Source: Mycoemilia scoparia
Taxonomy: Eukaryota > Kickxellomycota > Kickxellomycetes > Kickxellales > Kickxellaceae
DNA: 64,000 bases
Reading direction: 5' to 3'
Assembly: GCA_027575805.1 (NCBI GenBank)
Contig: JANBPU010000020.1
Coordinates: 62,001-126,000 of the forward strand
The position numbers were made by a program, and so were the translations under genes. A model generated the notes under the pieces. It worked only from the letters and a program-made list of their open reading frames with translations. It had not been told where the DNA came from and did no database searches. Below, piece after piece: positions 1 through 12,072 of this stretch (positions within the stretch are counted from its first letter, which is position 1; the number at the start of each line of letters is the position of its first letter).

Positions 1-761
1 GAAACGTTTTTACTGAACATGCACAATATTTAATGCAATTAGCATGACCATGCCATTAACCTGTTCACATTAGTGGCTCAAGAAGCCACGAGTTTTCGAC
101 CACACTGGGGCCTTAATTGACATTTGCTGTTGGTTCAGCATTCTCCTAAATCTACGCTGTAGTGCTTGGCGGGACCCGTTAATTATCATCCACATGACGG
201 ATTCTCCATAAAAGCGACCCTTATTGCCCCTCAGAAATAGCGGTCATGTTCAGCTGAATCTCAGCCACAATATAATGCTTATTGGTGATTTTTGCAAGCA
301 GAGCTAAAATCACCAACCAGTTCAATTTTTATAGAGAAACTCCCATATGGGTAATAATTTTTGAAGGGTGAAAGTTCACTAGTAAAATTGGACATCTACT
401 TGACTGTGATTACGCCTATAATCATTGGTCACCAAAATTCACCCTTCAAAAATAACTACACATATAGCTTAAACAACAAGCAATTTACTTCTTTGATTTT
501 TGATTCGCAATAGCTGCTGTTTGATTCTATTCTTTAAAATCAATGTAGATTGATTCTGGATTGAAATGGTATTACATGAGCAGGTTGTACTTTAGGGTAT
601 AGATAAAAGTTAAAGATATTATATATACACCTTGGTGTGAGGTGTCTGCATCACACAGCTTTTGTACCAAATTATAGATGCAATTGTTATTTCCATATTA
701 TAACACGACTTTACAAATAAACTGTAAAACATTTAGTGTGAGGCCCAATATCTACATCTGA
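1..761. other. Gene-free upstream stretch
   Basis: No coding region was recognised. Positions about 180-300 resemble the dispersed repeat seen near 18.1 kb and 60.8 kb (shared tract TTCTCCATAAAAGCGA-like). A complete MITE-like element lies at 344-466. The last 300 bases are AT-rich and presumably hold the promoter of the gene starting at 762. Confidence 0.5.
344..466. repeat. MITE-like TIR element, copy A (long form)
   Basis: About 123 bp element with imperfect terminal inverted repeats. The left end reads CATATGGGTAATAATTTTTG then AAGGGTGA, and the right end is its approximate reverse complement ending in CATAT. The internal block TGACTGTGATTACGCCTATA is shared with other copies. No coding capacity. 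One of eight copies recognised in this window. Confidence 0.8.
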
Positions 762-2297
762 ATGGAGCGCCTACCGGAACACCTTAGAGATAGAATCATC
801 AATATTCTGCTATCTGAGGGGTCTTTTTTCCGCGGAAATGCTAAAATGCCACAAGAACTAGAGGATTGGAACCAAAAGGCACAAGAAGAACGGTGGTCCA
901 AAAGGCTTATATACCCATCGCAGGCCAACTTTAGACCTATTGACCCAGAATGCATCCCATTCGTGAAGAAACTAACAATAATGGGGCTTTCTCAAAAGGC
1001 AAAGGAGGAAGCAGCCGGTTATCAAGGTATACACCCCCATATAATTGAATGTTTTGAACAGGGATGGTCAAATGTCACCAGCATTGACATGATGTTTCCT
1101 ACAAGAATCAAGGCAGTTCCACTTGCATCTGCAATTCATAGATATTTTCCAAATCTGAAAAGCCTGAGAGTACGATTATCAATTGCTGGCCTACCAAAGC
1201 TCCTTAAGGCAATTGACACGTTAAACCTTCACATCACCTCCTTATCGGTTAAAGTGAATCCTGTTGATATGAATGAAGAAATATATATTAACAGCATCAA
1301 AAAGATATATGATGTGCTTCCAGAGATTGCAGGCAGATTGGCTGCATTCAAAATAAATGGGTGCGCAATTCCTTTGACCCTGGTGCAGAGGATAACACAA
1401 ACACAGCCTAATCTAGAAGCCCTAAAATTCAGTTGTAAATCTGGAAAAATAAGAGTCGGATACCCATTATTTCAGCTCACTAGCTTAAGAATAGTCGATG
1501 TAGATGGTGGGGCAGATTTAGATCCATTGGTTCTTGAAAGCAAAGATTTCCCTTCATTAGAGAGCTTGCATTTAGAAAACATCACAGCTCACCAGGCCCA
1601 GAGGTTGGGCAAAGATCAGATATTGGAAAATTTTTTGGTTGGAAAATGGGTACATTTAATAGGACTATATCTTCCCTACATAAATGACCATATATCCGAA
1701 AAAATAGCAACTTTGTGCCCATCTCTTGCTGTACTTGAGGTAAAACCATCTCACAAAGCCAGCGAAATACAAATCGAACAGAACCAAAATCCTGATAACA
1801 GTATAACCAATGATGGCTTTCTAATACTCGTTAACAGTTTGCAATTTCTTAGGAGATTGGTCTTCAAAAACAGCATAAACTACTCTGTTCACTCATTGAA
1901 AAAGGAGAGTATTGTTTCAAAAATGCACAGTCAAGGGGCATGGAAATGCATGGACCTTGAGCAATTAACAATAGATACATGGGACCTTGACCTTAAAGAA
2001 GCTGGGATCATTTGTAAGAACCTGGCTAGAATGAAAACATTGGAAATTATAATAGACAGTGACAAAGAAGATTCCATGAAAACTGTAGAGATGTTCTGGC
2101 CAAAAGAGCACCAATCACTCTACAAAGTCAGAATAATATACTATGGAGAGCACATAAACTATAGCATGCTAGATACTCTTATAAAGCGACTTCCTGGACT
2201 AAAGCATATTGAGTTTGCAAAGCGACCAAACTTCTACCTTTTGCCTGCTGAATTTACTGAACTATACCCAAAAATTAGTTTTTCTAGTACATTTTGA
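762..2297 (+). CDS. F-box/leucine-rich-repeat-like protein
   Basis: Single-exon gene of 511 residues. The N-terminus MERLPEHLRDRIINILL resembles a short F-box (LP-x-x-L-x-x-x-I pattern), the Skp1-binding module of SCF ubiquitin ligases. The remainder has irregular leucine-rich-repeat texture with recurring L-x-x-L-x-L spacing, for example around residues 130-165, 215-260 and 470-495. There is no signal peptide or membrane segment. Such F-box/LRR-like proteins are often multicopy in early-diverging fungi. By family analogy it would select substrates for ubiquitination; the substrate cannot be inferred. The ATG at 762 is the first in the frame and gives the F-box-like start. A TTA microsatellite follows the stop directly. 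The family call is tentative, but the open frame is clearly coding-like. Confidence 0.6.
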   Translation: MERLPEHLRDRIINILLSEGSFFRGNAKMPQELEDWNQKAQEERWSKRLIYPSQANFRPIDPECIPFVKKLTIMGLSQKAKEEAAGYQGIHPHIIECFEQGWSNVTSIDMMFPTRIKAVPLASAIHRYFPNLKSLRVRLSIAGLPKLLKAIDTLNLHITSLSVKVNPVDMNEEIYINSIKKIYDVLPEIAGRLAAFKINGCAIPLTLVQRITQTQPNLEALKFSCKSGKIRVGYPLFQLTSLRIVDVDGGADLDPLVLESKDFPSLESLHLENITAHQAQRLGKDQILENFLVGKWVHLIGLYLPYINDHISEKIATLCPSLAVLEVKPSHKASEIQIEQNQNPDNSITNDGFLILVNSLQFLRRLVFKNSINYSVHSLKKESIVSKMHSQGAWKCMDLEQLTIDTWDLDLKEAGIICKNLARMKTLEIIIDSDKEDSMKTVEMFWPKEHQSLYKVRIIYYGEHINYSMLDTLIKRLPGLKHIEFAKRPNFYLLPAEFTELYPKISFSSTF

Positions 2298-2792
2298 ATT
2301 CTTTGTATTATTATTATTATTATTATTATTGTTCTAATAAACCAAAATGTAGCAGCTTTTCCGACGATCATCTAGAAATCTGGATTGCACTTTTAATTTA
2401 TAGTAATAATAATGTTTACACTGTTATTATATCATCTTTGTTAAAATTCGAAATGTATAATATGTATACAAAATCTGCCAGATCCTACTTATTAGGCCTC
2501 AGCCTAATGTTTTGTGACTTTCAGTCAAATACTCAAGTCGAAAAAGAATAGTAATTAGTCGACAAGAATTTTGGAAAGTAAAGGTAATTTATAACAAAAA
2601 AGTTTACATTTTTGAATAACTCCACAGTATTATGGGGGCATTGTGAATTATTGAAAGAGTATAGAGACCCATACTCAGCAATTATACGGCCGATCACAAG
2701 TGAAATGCAAACAGATCACATATATTTCTGGGGCATTAAGCGTTAAATTTATACTGCGTTGATAGCTTGATAAAACAAATAAGACTACACCC
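2298..2792. other. Intergenic spacer with TTA microsatellite
   Basis: A trinucleotide ATT/TTA run occupies about 2306-2331, just after the stop of the F-box-like gene. The rest is AT-rich with no recognisable gene. It contains the 3' end of the upstream gene and the promoter of the ValRS gene. Confidence 0.6.
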
Positions 2793-3861
2793 ATGCTCTC
2801 CAGCATACGCAGAGCTTCAAGACAAAATAATATTGTCAACAGGAAGCAATATCAAAAGGCTACATCGTACACAGGAATATTTAGCACCAGATATGCCAAT
2901 TTCAATGGAACTCGGAACCTAACATCGACAGGCAAAGATCCAGAGAGACCAAATCATGCATTCACAAAAACTTATGATCCAGTAAGCTGATACCACCACA
3001 ACGCATCAAACATTATGTATGGCTAAACAAACTACATATGTATATCTGCTTTTGGTGTTCATAGAGCTTGGTTGAAAGTGGATGGTATGAGTGGTGGCAA
3101 AAGAAAGGTATGATCTTGAAATGGTACCAAAAGCTAGACCCTAAATACACATATAAACACATTTTCTACATAATAACATTGTCGCAAACTTATCAACAAA
3201 AGGACTATTTGAGCCGAAAACTAAATCTAGCCCAGAGATCTACGAGTTCCTGATGCTTGCTCCGCCACCTAATATTACTGGTGTTTTGCATCTGGGACAT
3301 GCCTTAACATTTTCGATCCAGGTATGAAACCTAAAAATAGACTGTAAAAGATGGACCATGTGAAGTTGAGCGACAGGCCATGTTATATTCTATACAAAAT
3401 CCCCTTTGGGTGTTCTGTATATTATGTGCCAACCTTTATTTTACCAATAGTGAATTTTCACCATATCTACAAAATATCTTTGAAACCAATGTAGGATGCC
3501 TTTGCGAGATGGCATCGGATGCGTGGAGATATAGTAAATTGGATTCCTGGCACAGACCATGCAGGTATTTCGACCCAAACAGTTGTTGAAAAACAACTTT
3601 ACAATAACTACAAGGTATGTTCCAACGAATTGAAGAAATAGCCGGATATGGTCATATAAAAGCCAATACACAAATAACTTTGTTAACCAACAAATGCTGA
3701 ATTCCAGTTGACACGCTACGATCTTGGTCGAGAAAAATTTGTAGAAAAGATTTGGGAGTGGAAAGCACAAAGCGGAAGCCAAATTCTTGAGCAAATGGTA
3801 AATAGTAAACTTTGCTATAGACATCTCATACTTGTTATAATATATCTTTAAAGTGGATACA

Positions 3862-3897
<36 letters not shown>

Positions 3898-6800
3898 TTT
3901 GTATTATAGAAAAAAATTGGGGTATCGGTTAACTGGAAATCAATCTATTTCACCATGGATCAGCCTCACACCAATGTGGTTAAAGAGGCATTCATAAAAT
4001 TGTTTGACAGTGGGATAATCTATCGGGATACCAAAATGGTCAATTGGTGTTGCCAGCTACAAAGCGTTATATCGGACATTGAGCTTGACCACATCGATAT
4101 AGAAAAGCCCACCCTTATAAATGTTCCTGGATATCATAAAAAGTGAGGCTGTTTATATTATAGGATTCAATTCAGTAGCAATGACACTAATAATGACTAA
4201 ATATGCCATGGCTTATTCTAGGGTCCAATTTGGAGTTCTTCATAATATCATATATACTGTAGTCGATCCGCCATCCAGTGGCCCACACCAGCTTGTGGTT
4301 TCTACGACTCGCCCAGAGACCCTTCTTGGAGATGTCGCCATTGCCATTAACCCCAATGACCAGCGGTACAAGGTATGTAAAACCTCCTAATGTTGGAATT
4401 TAAGGACATAAAATTTGCTATATTACTTGTTACAGATCCCTAACTATCAATGTACCGAATAAATATCATATATGAAGTCATTACATGGAAAAAGGGTGCT
4501 TCATCCTATATTGAACAAGGAAATTCCGATTGTACTTGATGCAGAACTGGTAGATTTGGAATTTGGAACCGGAGCTGTCAAGGTAAGCTTAGACAAAGTG
4601 TTAGCCAACAACTATCAGGAAAGTTTTCAGCTATTCAAATTTTACCCATTCATTATCATTATCATTATGTAGATAACTCCTGCACATGATGTTGATGACT
4701 ATCACTGTGGAAAAAGACATTCTTTACCAAGCCCTTGTATTTTTGATCAATCTGGAAACATAATCAATGATGCTGAATATGGCAACTACAAGGTAAATTT
4801 ATTTAAAATGAAATGCTTCTATTGACTGCTGCTGGCCATATGGATCATAATTTTTGAAGGCTGTCTTCTGGTGGCCTGCGATTATAGGAGCAATCACCGC
4901 CAAATGAGTGATCACAGTCTATTAGCAAATGGTCACCCTTCAAAAATAATAACTCATATATCTAGAAGTTATAAATACTAAATAAAGATTTTTCTATACA
5001 GGGAATGAATAGGTGGGAAGCACGAGTGCAAATTATTGAAGATCTCAAGGATTTAGGATATTACGATGGAAGTAAGGATGGTGGTCCCACAACCATCTCC
5101 ACATGCTCAAGAACAGGCGATATAATTGAGCCGATGCTAAAGCCGCAATGGTATGTGAGATGCAAAGATGTTGCAAGACTAGCCAAGAACCTTGTTTTAG
5201 AAGGAAAGCTAAAACTACAGCCAAAGTCGCAAGTTAAAGAGTGGTTCAGGTGGCTGGATAACATCCAGGACTGGTGCATTTCTCGCCAATTGTGGTGGGG
5301 GCACAGGATTCCTGCGTATAATGTGGTCTTTACGGTTGATAAATCAGAAACTAAGAATGGTGAGGCAAAGATTCCAAACAGTTTTACGCCATCCTGCCAA
5401 ATAACCAACCTGCACTAATCCTCATGTATATTTCCTCTAGTTTGGATTTCGGCTACAAGCGAAGATGAAGTGGTTTCAAAATTCACAAAGACACAGGAGA
5501 CTGGTGCAAAAATAATTTCCATTAAGCAAGTGAGTAGTACTTCAGCTATATAAGACACATATACCACATATTCAAATACTAATTTGGACGATATTTGTAC
5601 CAACTCAACCCTTTTTTCTGAAGGATGAAGACGTGCTGGACACTTGGTTTTCATCAGCTCTTCTGCCTCTTTCTCAATTCAACCAGGACGTTTCGCACAA
5701 CTGCCTGCAACCAAGTTCCAAAAAGGCAAGTGTCTCTTATATATAATATGCCCTGTAGCCGAACATCTCTGGGCCATCGTGCAATATTTACTGACATTGC
5801 AAAATGACCATTCGAACTGCATCACAAGCAGGCATTGACCACATTGTTAGAGACAGGACAGGATATACTTTTCTTTTGGGTGGCTCGGATGGTAATGCTC
5901 TGCACCCACTTTTCCAAAGTACCGCCATTTGAGGACATTCTCTTGCATCCTATGGTGCGAGACTCCAAAGGGCGGAAAATGTCTAAATCGCTCGGAAATG
6001 TGATTGATCCGCTGCATATTATCAACGGAGCATCGAAAGAGACTCTAATAAGGTCACTTGATCCAGGTCTATTACCTAAAGATGAGCTTAAGAGGTAACT
6101 GGATAAGCTTTCACAACACTTGGTCTCTATCTTGTGTGTGTGTGTGTGTGTTCTAAATCCCCTACATACATATAAACCATTTTTGTAGGAGTCTTTCAGA
6201 AACAAACAAGCAATTTCCTAATGGAATACCCAAATATGGGGCGGACTCGCTTAGGATGGCTCTTACCATATATATGCAACAGGTTGGTATCTGTACTCCA
6301 TGCAGTGCTTTCTTTAAACTAGTTGGATCATCTGCTTTTCTTAGAACATGACTAACCTCTGTTTTTACTTGCATATAGACAAATCAGATCAATGTGGACA
6401 TTGCAAGTATAAAAACTGCAAACCATTTTTGCAACAAGCTGTGGAATACATTCAAGTTTATCAAAGAGAGAATAGAACAGCTTCCGGAGCCACTTGACAT
6501 GAGTGGTGAGAAGCTAGGGGCGGCAATACCCAAGGAAGAGCTGTCGGTCTTCGACTCATACATCCTATCAAGACTTACTCACACGATAGAAGAATACAAT
6601 AAAGCGATGACGGATAGGAAGGTGCACAAGGGCGCCGAGGCTGTTAGAGCCTTCATTCAGCGTGACATCTGCGATAGGTATATAGAGCTATCAAAACTAG
6701 CACTATATAGCACAGAGGACACTAGCAATAACCAGGTAAATGAGATAGATCAGCGTTTTTGAAGGGCGAATGCATGATAATCAACTGTGATTGCGCCTAT

Positions 6801-8121
6801 AACCATTGGTTACCAAAAGGCATCCTTCAAAAATTATTACCCATTTAAGTGTGACCAAACTCGCTCAAGCACCAGCTGGCTAACAGCTAAATATGCAAAC
6901 AATAGACAAATTCCCTTTTACTTCGAGTTCTGGTCTACGTGTTTGATCGCTCTTTAAGAGCATTGCATCCATATATGCCATTTATAACGGAGGTTAGTAT
7001 CCATTGCGTGATTTCTTTAACTGTGTGACAAGGTAAGGTTTTCGGCCACCGATTGAAATCAGCTCTTGTACTGGAACCAAATAGGAATTGTGGCAAAAAC
7101 TCAGAGACCTCACAACAAAGCCTGATGTGGGAAATACGGATATTTCAATTATGACGGTTCCAGTTGTTGACGGAAACGGAATAATTTGTAGAGATTTGAT
7201 CGCAGAAAAGGAAGTTGAGGCAAGTTTTGTGTTGTTATGGAATGGTAGTTTATTGAAAGGTGGGAATGCACCAATATAATGCCCCTACGCATCCTCACAA
7301 GGACTAAAATATATGGCATGGTTTAATAACAGACACTTTTCGAGCTGATCACCTCATTCAGGTCCTTCAGGCAGAGACAAGGCCTGCCTGTATCACAGCC
7401 GCTCTCATTCACAATACTGTCCACGGACTCGCTTCTCACTGAGAAAGGTGGTGTTATTTGCAAACACATTAGAGCTTTGGAGTTTTTGGGAAAAGCAAAA
7501 AAAGTCACAGTCGTGCGATGCGAGGTCAGTGAGCAACAGTTAGGCAGCCCAGTATACACATACAGGATTCTCTCTACAACTCAAAAGAATTGCAAAACTC
7601 TATTCAGATTATAATGGCTGGTGCTACTATTTATATTATATATGTGCATACACGCATTATAGGCCGAAGCCGTTGCTAGCGATCTGGTCATGGAAACAGT
7701 GTCGCCCAGAACAAGAATCGGTGTCTCGGAACTCGAGCTGAAAACTAGGCTGCACGAGTCGAAAAACAGCACCAAGCTGCCCCAAAATAGCGCAGCCATC
7801 CAGTCGAGATTAGAGTCCAAACTAGAAAAGCTGGAAGAGGATGCAAAAAAGATAAGAGATAGACAAATCACACCAGAATACGTCTTGCGAGTGCCACCAC
7901 ACGCCAAGGAGGCTGACAGGTACGTGTGCTATTTAGCACTCTTATTGCCGTAGCCAGGCCCTGGATGGCCATACATGGCTGTTGGCAGCACACAAATAAG
8001 CATGGAATAAATATGTGGCTGTGTATTTTGCTGTAGGAAGAAGCTTCAAAAGATAGTGATAAAGATAGAGAAGACTCTGAAAGAGCTTGAGCAGCTCAAA
8101 GACCAGCTACGAGAGACATAG
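2793..8121 (+). CDS. VAS1: Valyl-tRNA synthetase, mitochondrial-type N-terminus (20 exons)
   Basis: Class I aminoacyl-tRNA synthetase that charges tRNA-Val; spliced product about 1062 residues, usual for the family. Exons: 2793-2981, 3065-3107, 3203-3321, 3495-3614, 3708-3797, 3910-4142, 4222-4372, 4478-4582, 4673-4792, 5002-5359, 5441-5529, 5624-5725, 5832-6094, 6189-6282, 6379-6735, 6906-6992, 7085-7219, 7333-7524, 7663-7919, 8037-8121; all phases agree. The HIGH motif is HLGH (about residues 107-110, context [13 protein letters not shown]). KMSKS is at about 622-626 ([14 protein letters not shown]). The editing domain is split over exons 7-9, then the anticodon-binding domain and a C-terminal coiled coil. 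The first 60 residues are Arg/Ser/Asn-rich without acids at the start ([11 protein letters not shown]), like a mitochondrial presequence. No in-frame Met follows before the catalytic core, and an in-frame TAG lies about 30 bases upstream. Introns 12 and 17 use GC donors. Introns 9 and 15 carry MITE-like elements. Confidence 0.93.
3857..3892. repeat. CATA tetranucleotide microsatellite
   Basis: Run of about eight CATA/ATAC units passing into a TA run, inside intron 5 of the valyl-tRNA synthetase gene, close to the acceptor at 3908-3909. Confidence 0.85.
4837..4960. repeat. MITE-like TIR element, copy B (long form), in ValRS intron 9
   Basis: About 124 bp. The left end is CATATGGATCATAATTTTTG and the right end CACCCTTCAAAAATAATAAC then TCATAT. 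The internal block, reverse complemented, matches the TGGC-GTGATTGC-CCTATAA block of other copies, so this copy is inverted relative to A, D and E. It lies wholly inside the intron 4793-5001. Confidence 0.8.
6750..6846. repeat. MITE-like TIR element, copy C (short form), in ValRS intron 15
   Basis: About 97 bp. The left end is degenerate (GCGTTTTTGAAGGGCGAA), the internal block is AACTGTGATTGCGCCTATAA, and the right end is CATCCTTCAAAAATTATTAC then CCAT. It lies inside the intron 6736-6905. Confidence 0.7.
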
Positions 8122-10070
8122 GCGTGGTTGCCAGTCGGGTCAATGGTGCATAGAGTTGCAGCATTAAACCAAAAAGCATGCTCCTTTCTATGAAGGCATA
8201 GTTTTTTTGCTAGTAAAATGAACTACAAAGCAGCATCGCTTGCTTGAAGCCTGCTCTGGAGTGGCTGCATCTGAGCACACTGGGCAGCTGCACACTTGAT
8301 ATGTTATTAATAAACTCGTACTACAAACACAAGTATCAGCATCTGTTGCGCCCACCCATCAGTGATTGCGAACGTGTCCTGCAATGGATGCCAGCCAGGG
8401 CGCTACAAGGCAGCCGCATGCAAAACAAAGTGCCAAGAAGGAGACTTTGCTGTGGCCAAAATATGTTTTCAGTCAACATTAAAACCCTGGGCTAGTAGAA
8501 GACCTACCGTAAAACTGGGAAGCATAGAAATGGCCGGCTTGGTGCATGATCCTAGTTTTGGGAACAGGCCAATAAGGTGGAGCGGAGTGTGGATCTCAAA
8601 ACACCCGGCCGCCAAGTTGTGGATCTTGAAAGTGGTTGTGGTGGAGAGCCACCAGTACCCAGCTATTTCTGTAATTAGTAACATTGTCTTCCTTGCAGAG
8701 ACAAAGGCGGGGTGCACCCAGCAGCAGTAATAGTGACGGTAATGACAGTGCCCGCCCAGGTCTTTAGGTCATCTCCTAGTGACTGTGGGGACAGAGTGTC
8801 GCGATTAAGTAATCCCAGAGCCTGTCAAATCATGCAGATCTCCAACTGAGCATTGTGGTTGCTGGAAGATGCGGAGGGCCTATGAGACGCGGCAAGGGAG
8901 AGCAGGAGAATGGAGGCCGGCACAAGCAGAGGAGTGGAGCCAAAGGAGGAGGGTGCATAGCGACATGGGGATGCATGTGCTCTACACTAAGGCTCATGAG
9001 GCTCAGACACAATGATCGCTGGTGGTGCTCCACTTTTGTCAGAAAATTGCACGTATGAACACATTCCGGCAGCGACAAAATTCCGCACAGCGATTTGCCA
9101 CACAAACGCTAAGCGCGTACACAACGCCAGCATCTGAAGGTCCTTCTTGCCACATTCTAGTTACAGCAGATGTTTGCGCATTTGGGCTGCCCCCACCGCC
9201 GCTCAATGTGCTCTTGGGGCAGCAGAGACTGGGTTTGATGCACAGCTCTTACAATCACAAAACTTTTGCTTATAGCTAACAGCCTGTATGCGCCATCTAT
9301 GCATACCCGCTCTTTCCATAAATGGCCGTTGGATGTCCAGGCGCATTTACCCTTTTCCAGCTCAGATACCCCTCCCTTTCTGTCAGGCTATCCTATGCCT
9401 ACCAAGTCTGCCTCTTTTGCTTCTCTTATTTCCATTATTATTTCCTGCTCTTTCTGAACATTAGTTTTTGTTGTTTTCTGGGAACCGCCTTGCTATCATA
9501 CCACACCCCAAACCGCCGCCTTCTCTTGCCCATCTACCTGCCAGTCCTTTTCCGCCAGTATTCCCCTAGCCAGCCGACCCACCATTCCGTTCAACATTTT
9601 CTACTGCTTCATCCATTGCCTTACTCTTGCGCTCCAACTTTGACACTTTCTCGCGCCGTGTCCTGATCTTAAGTAAGAGTGGGATATAGGATACCCTGCC
9701 GCCATATATCACTTTTGCCACCGCCTGTTCTTTTGCACTGTGTTTGTGTATATGCAGTTTTACATGTTTGCGTGTGATTAGGTTACTACTGTATATTTTG
9801 GTGCCCCATTCTCACAGTTTTTCTATTGGTGCTATACAGTTGCTAGTTCCGAAGTCACAGCCACCCTGCTGTGTGGAGAGATCACAAGCAAAACAAAACC
9901 TATCTTTAAAATCAAGCGCATTTTCCAAAAGCATTGTAGTGCTAGACCCACCCAAAACATTCTGATTAGGAAACATTTCAACTTTATATCAAATACTTCG
10001 CACCATTTAGCATACCACCGGCCCAACTATATATATATAAATATACACCTATACAATCTACCTGGTTCAA
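8122..10070. other. Long intergenic region upstream of the velvet gene
   Basis: No gene recognised. The first part (about 8.2-9.3 kb) is less AT-rich and has many short open frames on both strands, with no family resemblance. Positions about 9340-9660 are strongly pyrimidine-rich on the plus strand, a pattern common in fungal promoters and 5' UTRs. A TA run lies just before the velvet start (about 10028-10042). Confidence 0.5.
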
Positions 10071-10942
10071 ATGACTACTGTTAGAGAACAAGAGCAGTGC
10101 AGGTAAGCAAACAAGTATGATAACAATGTACATGCTGACGTGTATGCCTGCCGCCACCATAATCATCATCCCTATATCTGTTCGTTTTACAACATCCATA
10201 ATTACATCATAATAGATACGCACTAGATATAGTGCAACACCCACTACGAGCCCGAATGTGCGGGTTTGGTGACAAAGACCGCAGGCCTATAGATCCCCCA
10301 CCTGTGGTAAAATTGGTGGTCCACGACCACCTAGGAAATATCGTACACCTTAATGAAGTCAGCGCGTCAAGGTTTGTGCTCCATACAGGATTGTGTTCGG
10401 CAAACTTAACAGAAGATCGTAATACAGTGATAAATCCATCATCGATCCCAACACCAATATCAGTATACAATCACGCGTCAGTTGTAATGTCCCTTAATGA
10501 GCCAGTAAAAGCACGAAATCTAGTAGGAGTCACTGTATCTTCGGCTTACCACCTACGCGATGAGAACAACGAGCTAGGGATATTCTTTATCTTCCATGAG
10601 CTTTCGGTACGGACAGAAGGCCGGTTTAGATTAAAATTCATGCTTTTTGAACTTTCAATGAACGAGGCAGAGGCAACGCCTGTTCTTGCAGAAGGCTACA
10701 GCGATGTGTTTGAAGTATATTCAGCCAAAAATTTCCCAGGAATGACAGAATCCACAGAACTATCAAAGGCACTTGCCAGCCAGGGAATCAAAATATCAAT
10801 AAGAAAGTCTATTCGAGTGCGGAACAGACCAGGAAACCACCACCATAGTGCTTTATACTCTGGTGGCGGTGGTGGGCCAAACAGCAAACACCAGTCTGAT
10901 GATGAGTATGAAGATAATGTGGATGATGACAGTCACCAGTGA
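10071..10942 (+). CDS. Velvet-domain transcriptional regulator (VosA/VelB-like)
   Basis: Two exons, 10071-10102 and 10216-10942 (intron 113 nt), give 252 residues. The velvet domain starts at residue 11 and carries the family hallmark RARMCGFGDKDRRPIDPPP. It runs to about residue 200, ending in ISIRKSIRVRNRP. The C-terminal tail has Gly and acidic runs (DDEYEDN). Velvet proteins are fungal NF-kappaB-like DNA-binding factors that dimerise and control development, spore maturation and secondary metabolism. The short N-terminus and lack of a large insertion in the domain do not decide between VosA and VelB subfamilies. The splice choice matters: the acceptor at 10214-10215 joins exon 1 in frame to YALDIVQHPLRAR, the expected velvet N-terminal strand; nearer AGs break the frame. 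The upstream region is long and pyrimidine-rich, as expected for a regulated gene. Confidence 0.93.
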
Positions 10943-11371
10943 TATGAGTAAGACAGCGCTGATTCTGCCACCTTCGCTTTCACTGCTAGCTCTAGAAGCT
11001 TGCAGTATATATGTCTGTATTCATCTCTGCCGACCAAACTAAAAAATACATACATGCACGTACACCATAGACTCCCACCCAATTGAGTGCACATACACCT
11101 ACACACACACACTTCTCTCACAAGAAAACTTGATATAGTTTCTTCTATTACAACTACAACTACAACTACAACAACACTGCTTGGTGCATATACATATATA
11201 TATCTTATACATATACATTTAACACATTTATGCCATATATTCCCTTTCCTGTCCTTTATATACACAATATCTCTATCACCTTCCATTAATTTTCTTTATT
11301 TTCCACCTTTCCTAAACACCACTCCAACCAACTGCCTTTTACAATATCACCATCCAAGATATATCGTACTA

Positions 11372-11402
<31 letters not shown>

Positions 11403-12072
11403 TATTATTGCTTATATTATAATTATTATCCACATTACGGTTATTACTGGTTTTTATTTTTATTTGGTATTCATTTACATTTTTGATCATTCTTTGGACT
11501 TAATAGAATAAACTCAAGTTTTTGATCCAATTCTATTTAATTTCAATTTAAAACAATTGCTGATGAAATGCAAGCTTGTGACCTTTTGTTTTGATTCTTT
11601 GGGCCATGCATGGCCATGTCAATTACATGTTAGTGATAGTTAAGCTTAACTCTTAACTTCCATAAGCCACATTTCGAAAAATAAAAAGCTGCTTGTTTAT
11701 TTAGCATGCATAACACACCATGACGCTGCTCTCAGGCGTTTGATTTCTAGAAAATGACACATTGCCATGATATACCGAAATTCAGCAATGGCTATAAGTG
11801 ACGGAAATCCTTCTGTTTAAACGTCGTGACCCAGAAAGGGTTATTTGTATTGACAATTGTAGATAGACAGGGTATAGAAAAATGCAGGGCTATAGATATG
11901 AGCTTGAAAATATATAAAATGCATGTATAGTGTGTGTGCTATAAAAACAAGTGGTGGTTGTATGATGCATTGATGGCATGTTGCATACGAAGATTGGAAA
12001 TCCTTGCCAGTCAAGGCGACCTCGAAAATTTTTACACAAATGCAAAAATTAGACATGGATAGCTACATACAA
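10943..12072. other. Convergent intergenic region with microsatellites
   Basis: Shared 3' region of the velvet gene (plus) and the phospholipase C gene (minus). It holds an ACAACT-type repeat at about 11148-11174, a TA-rich patch near 11200, and a TAT/ATT trinucleotide run at about 11373-11405. No gene recognised. Confidence 0.6.

Noticed and set aside
8244..9666. Series of 60-120 codon frames upstream of the velvet gene
   Set aside because: No family texture, opposite-strand overlaps, and a pyrimidine-rich promoter-like composition.
10933..11422. Possible proteins with Val or Tyr runs downstream of the velvet gene
   Set aside because: Translations of microsatellites (ACAACT and ATT runs) in the 3' region.
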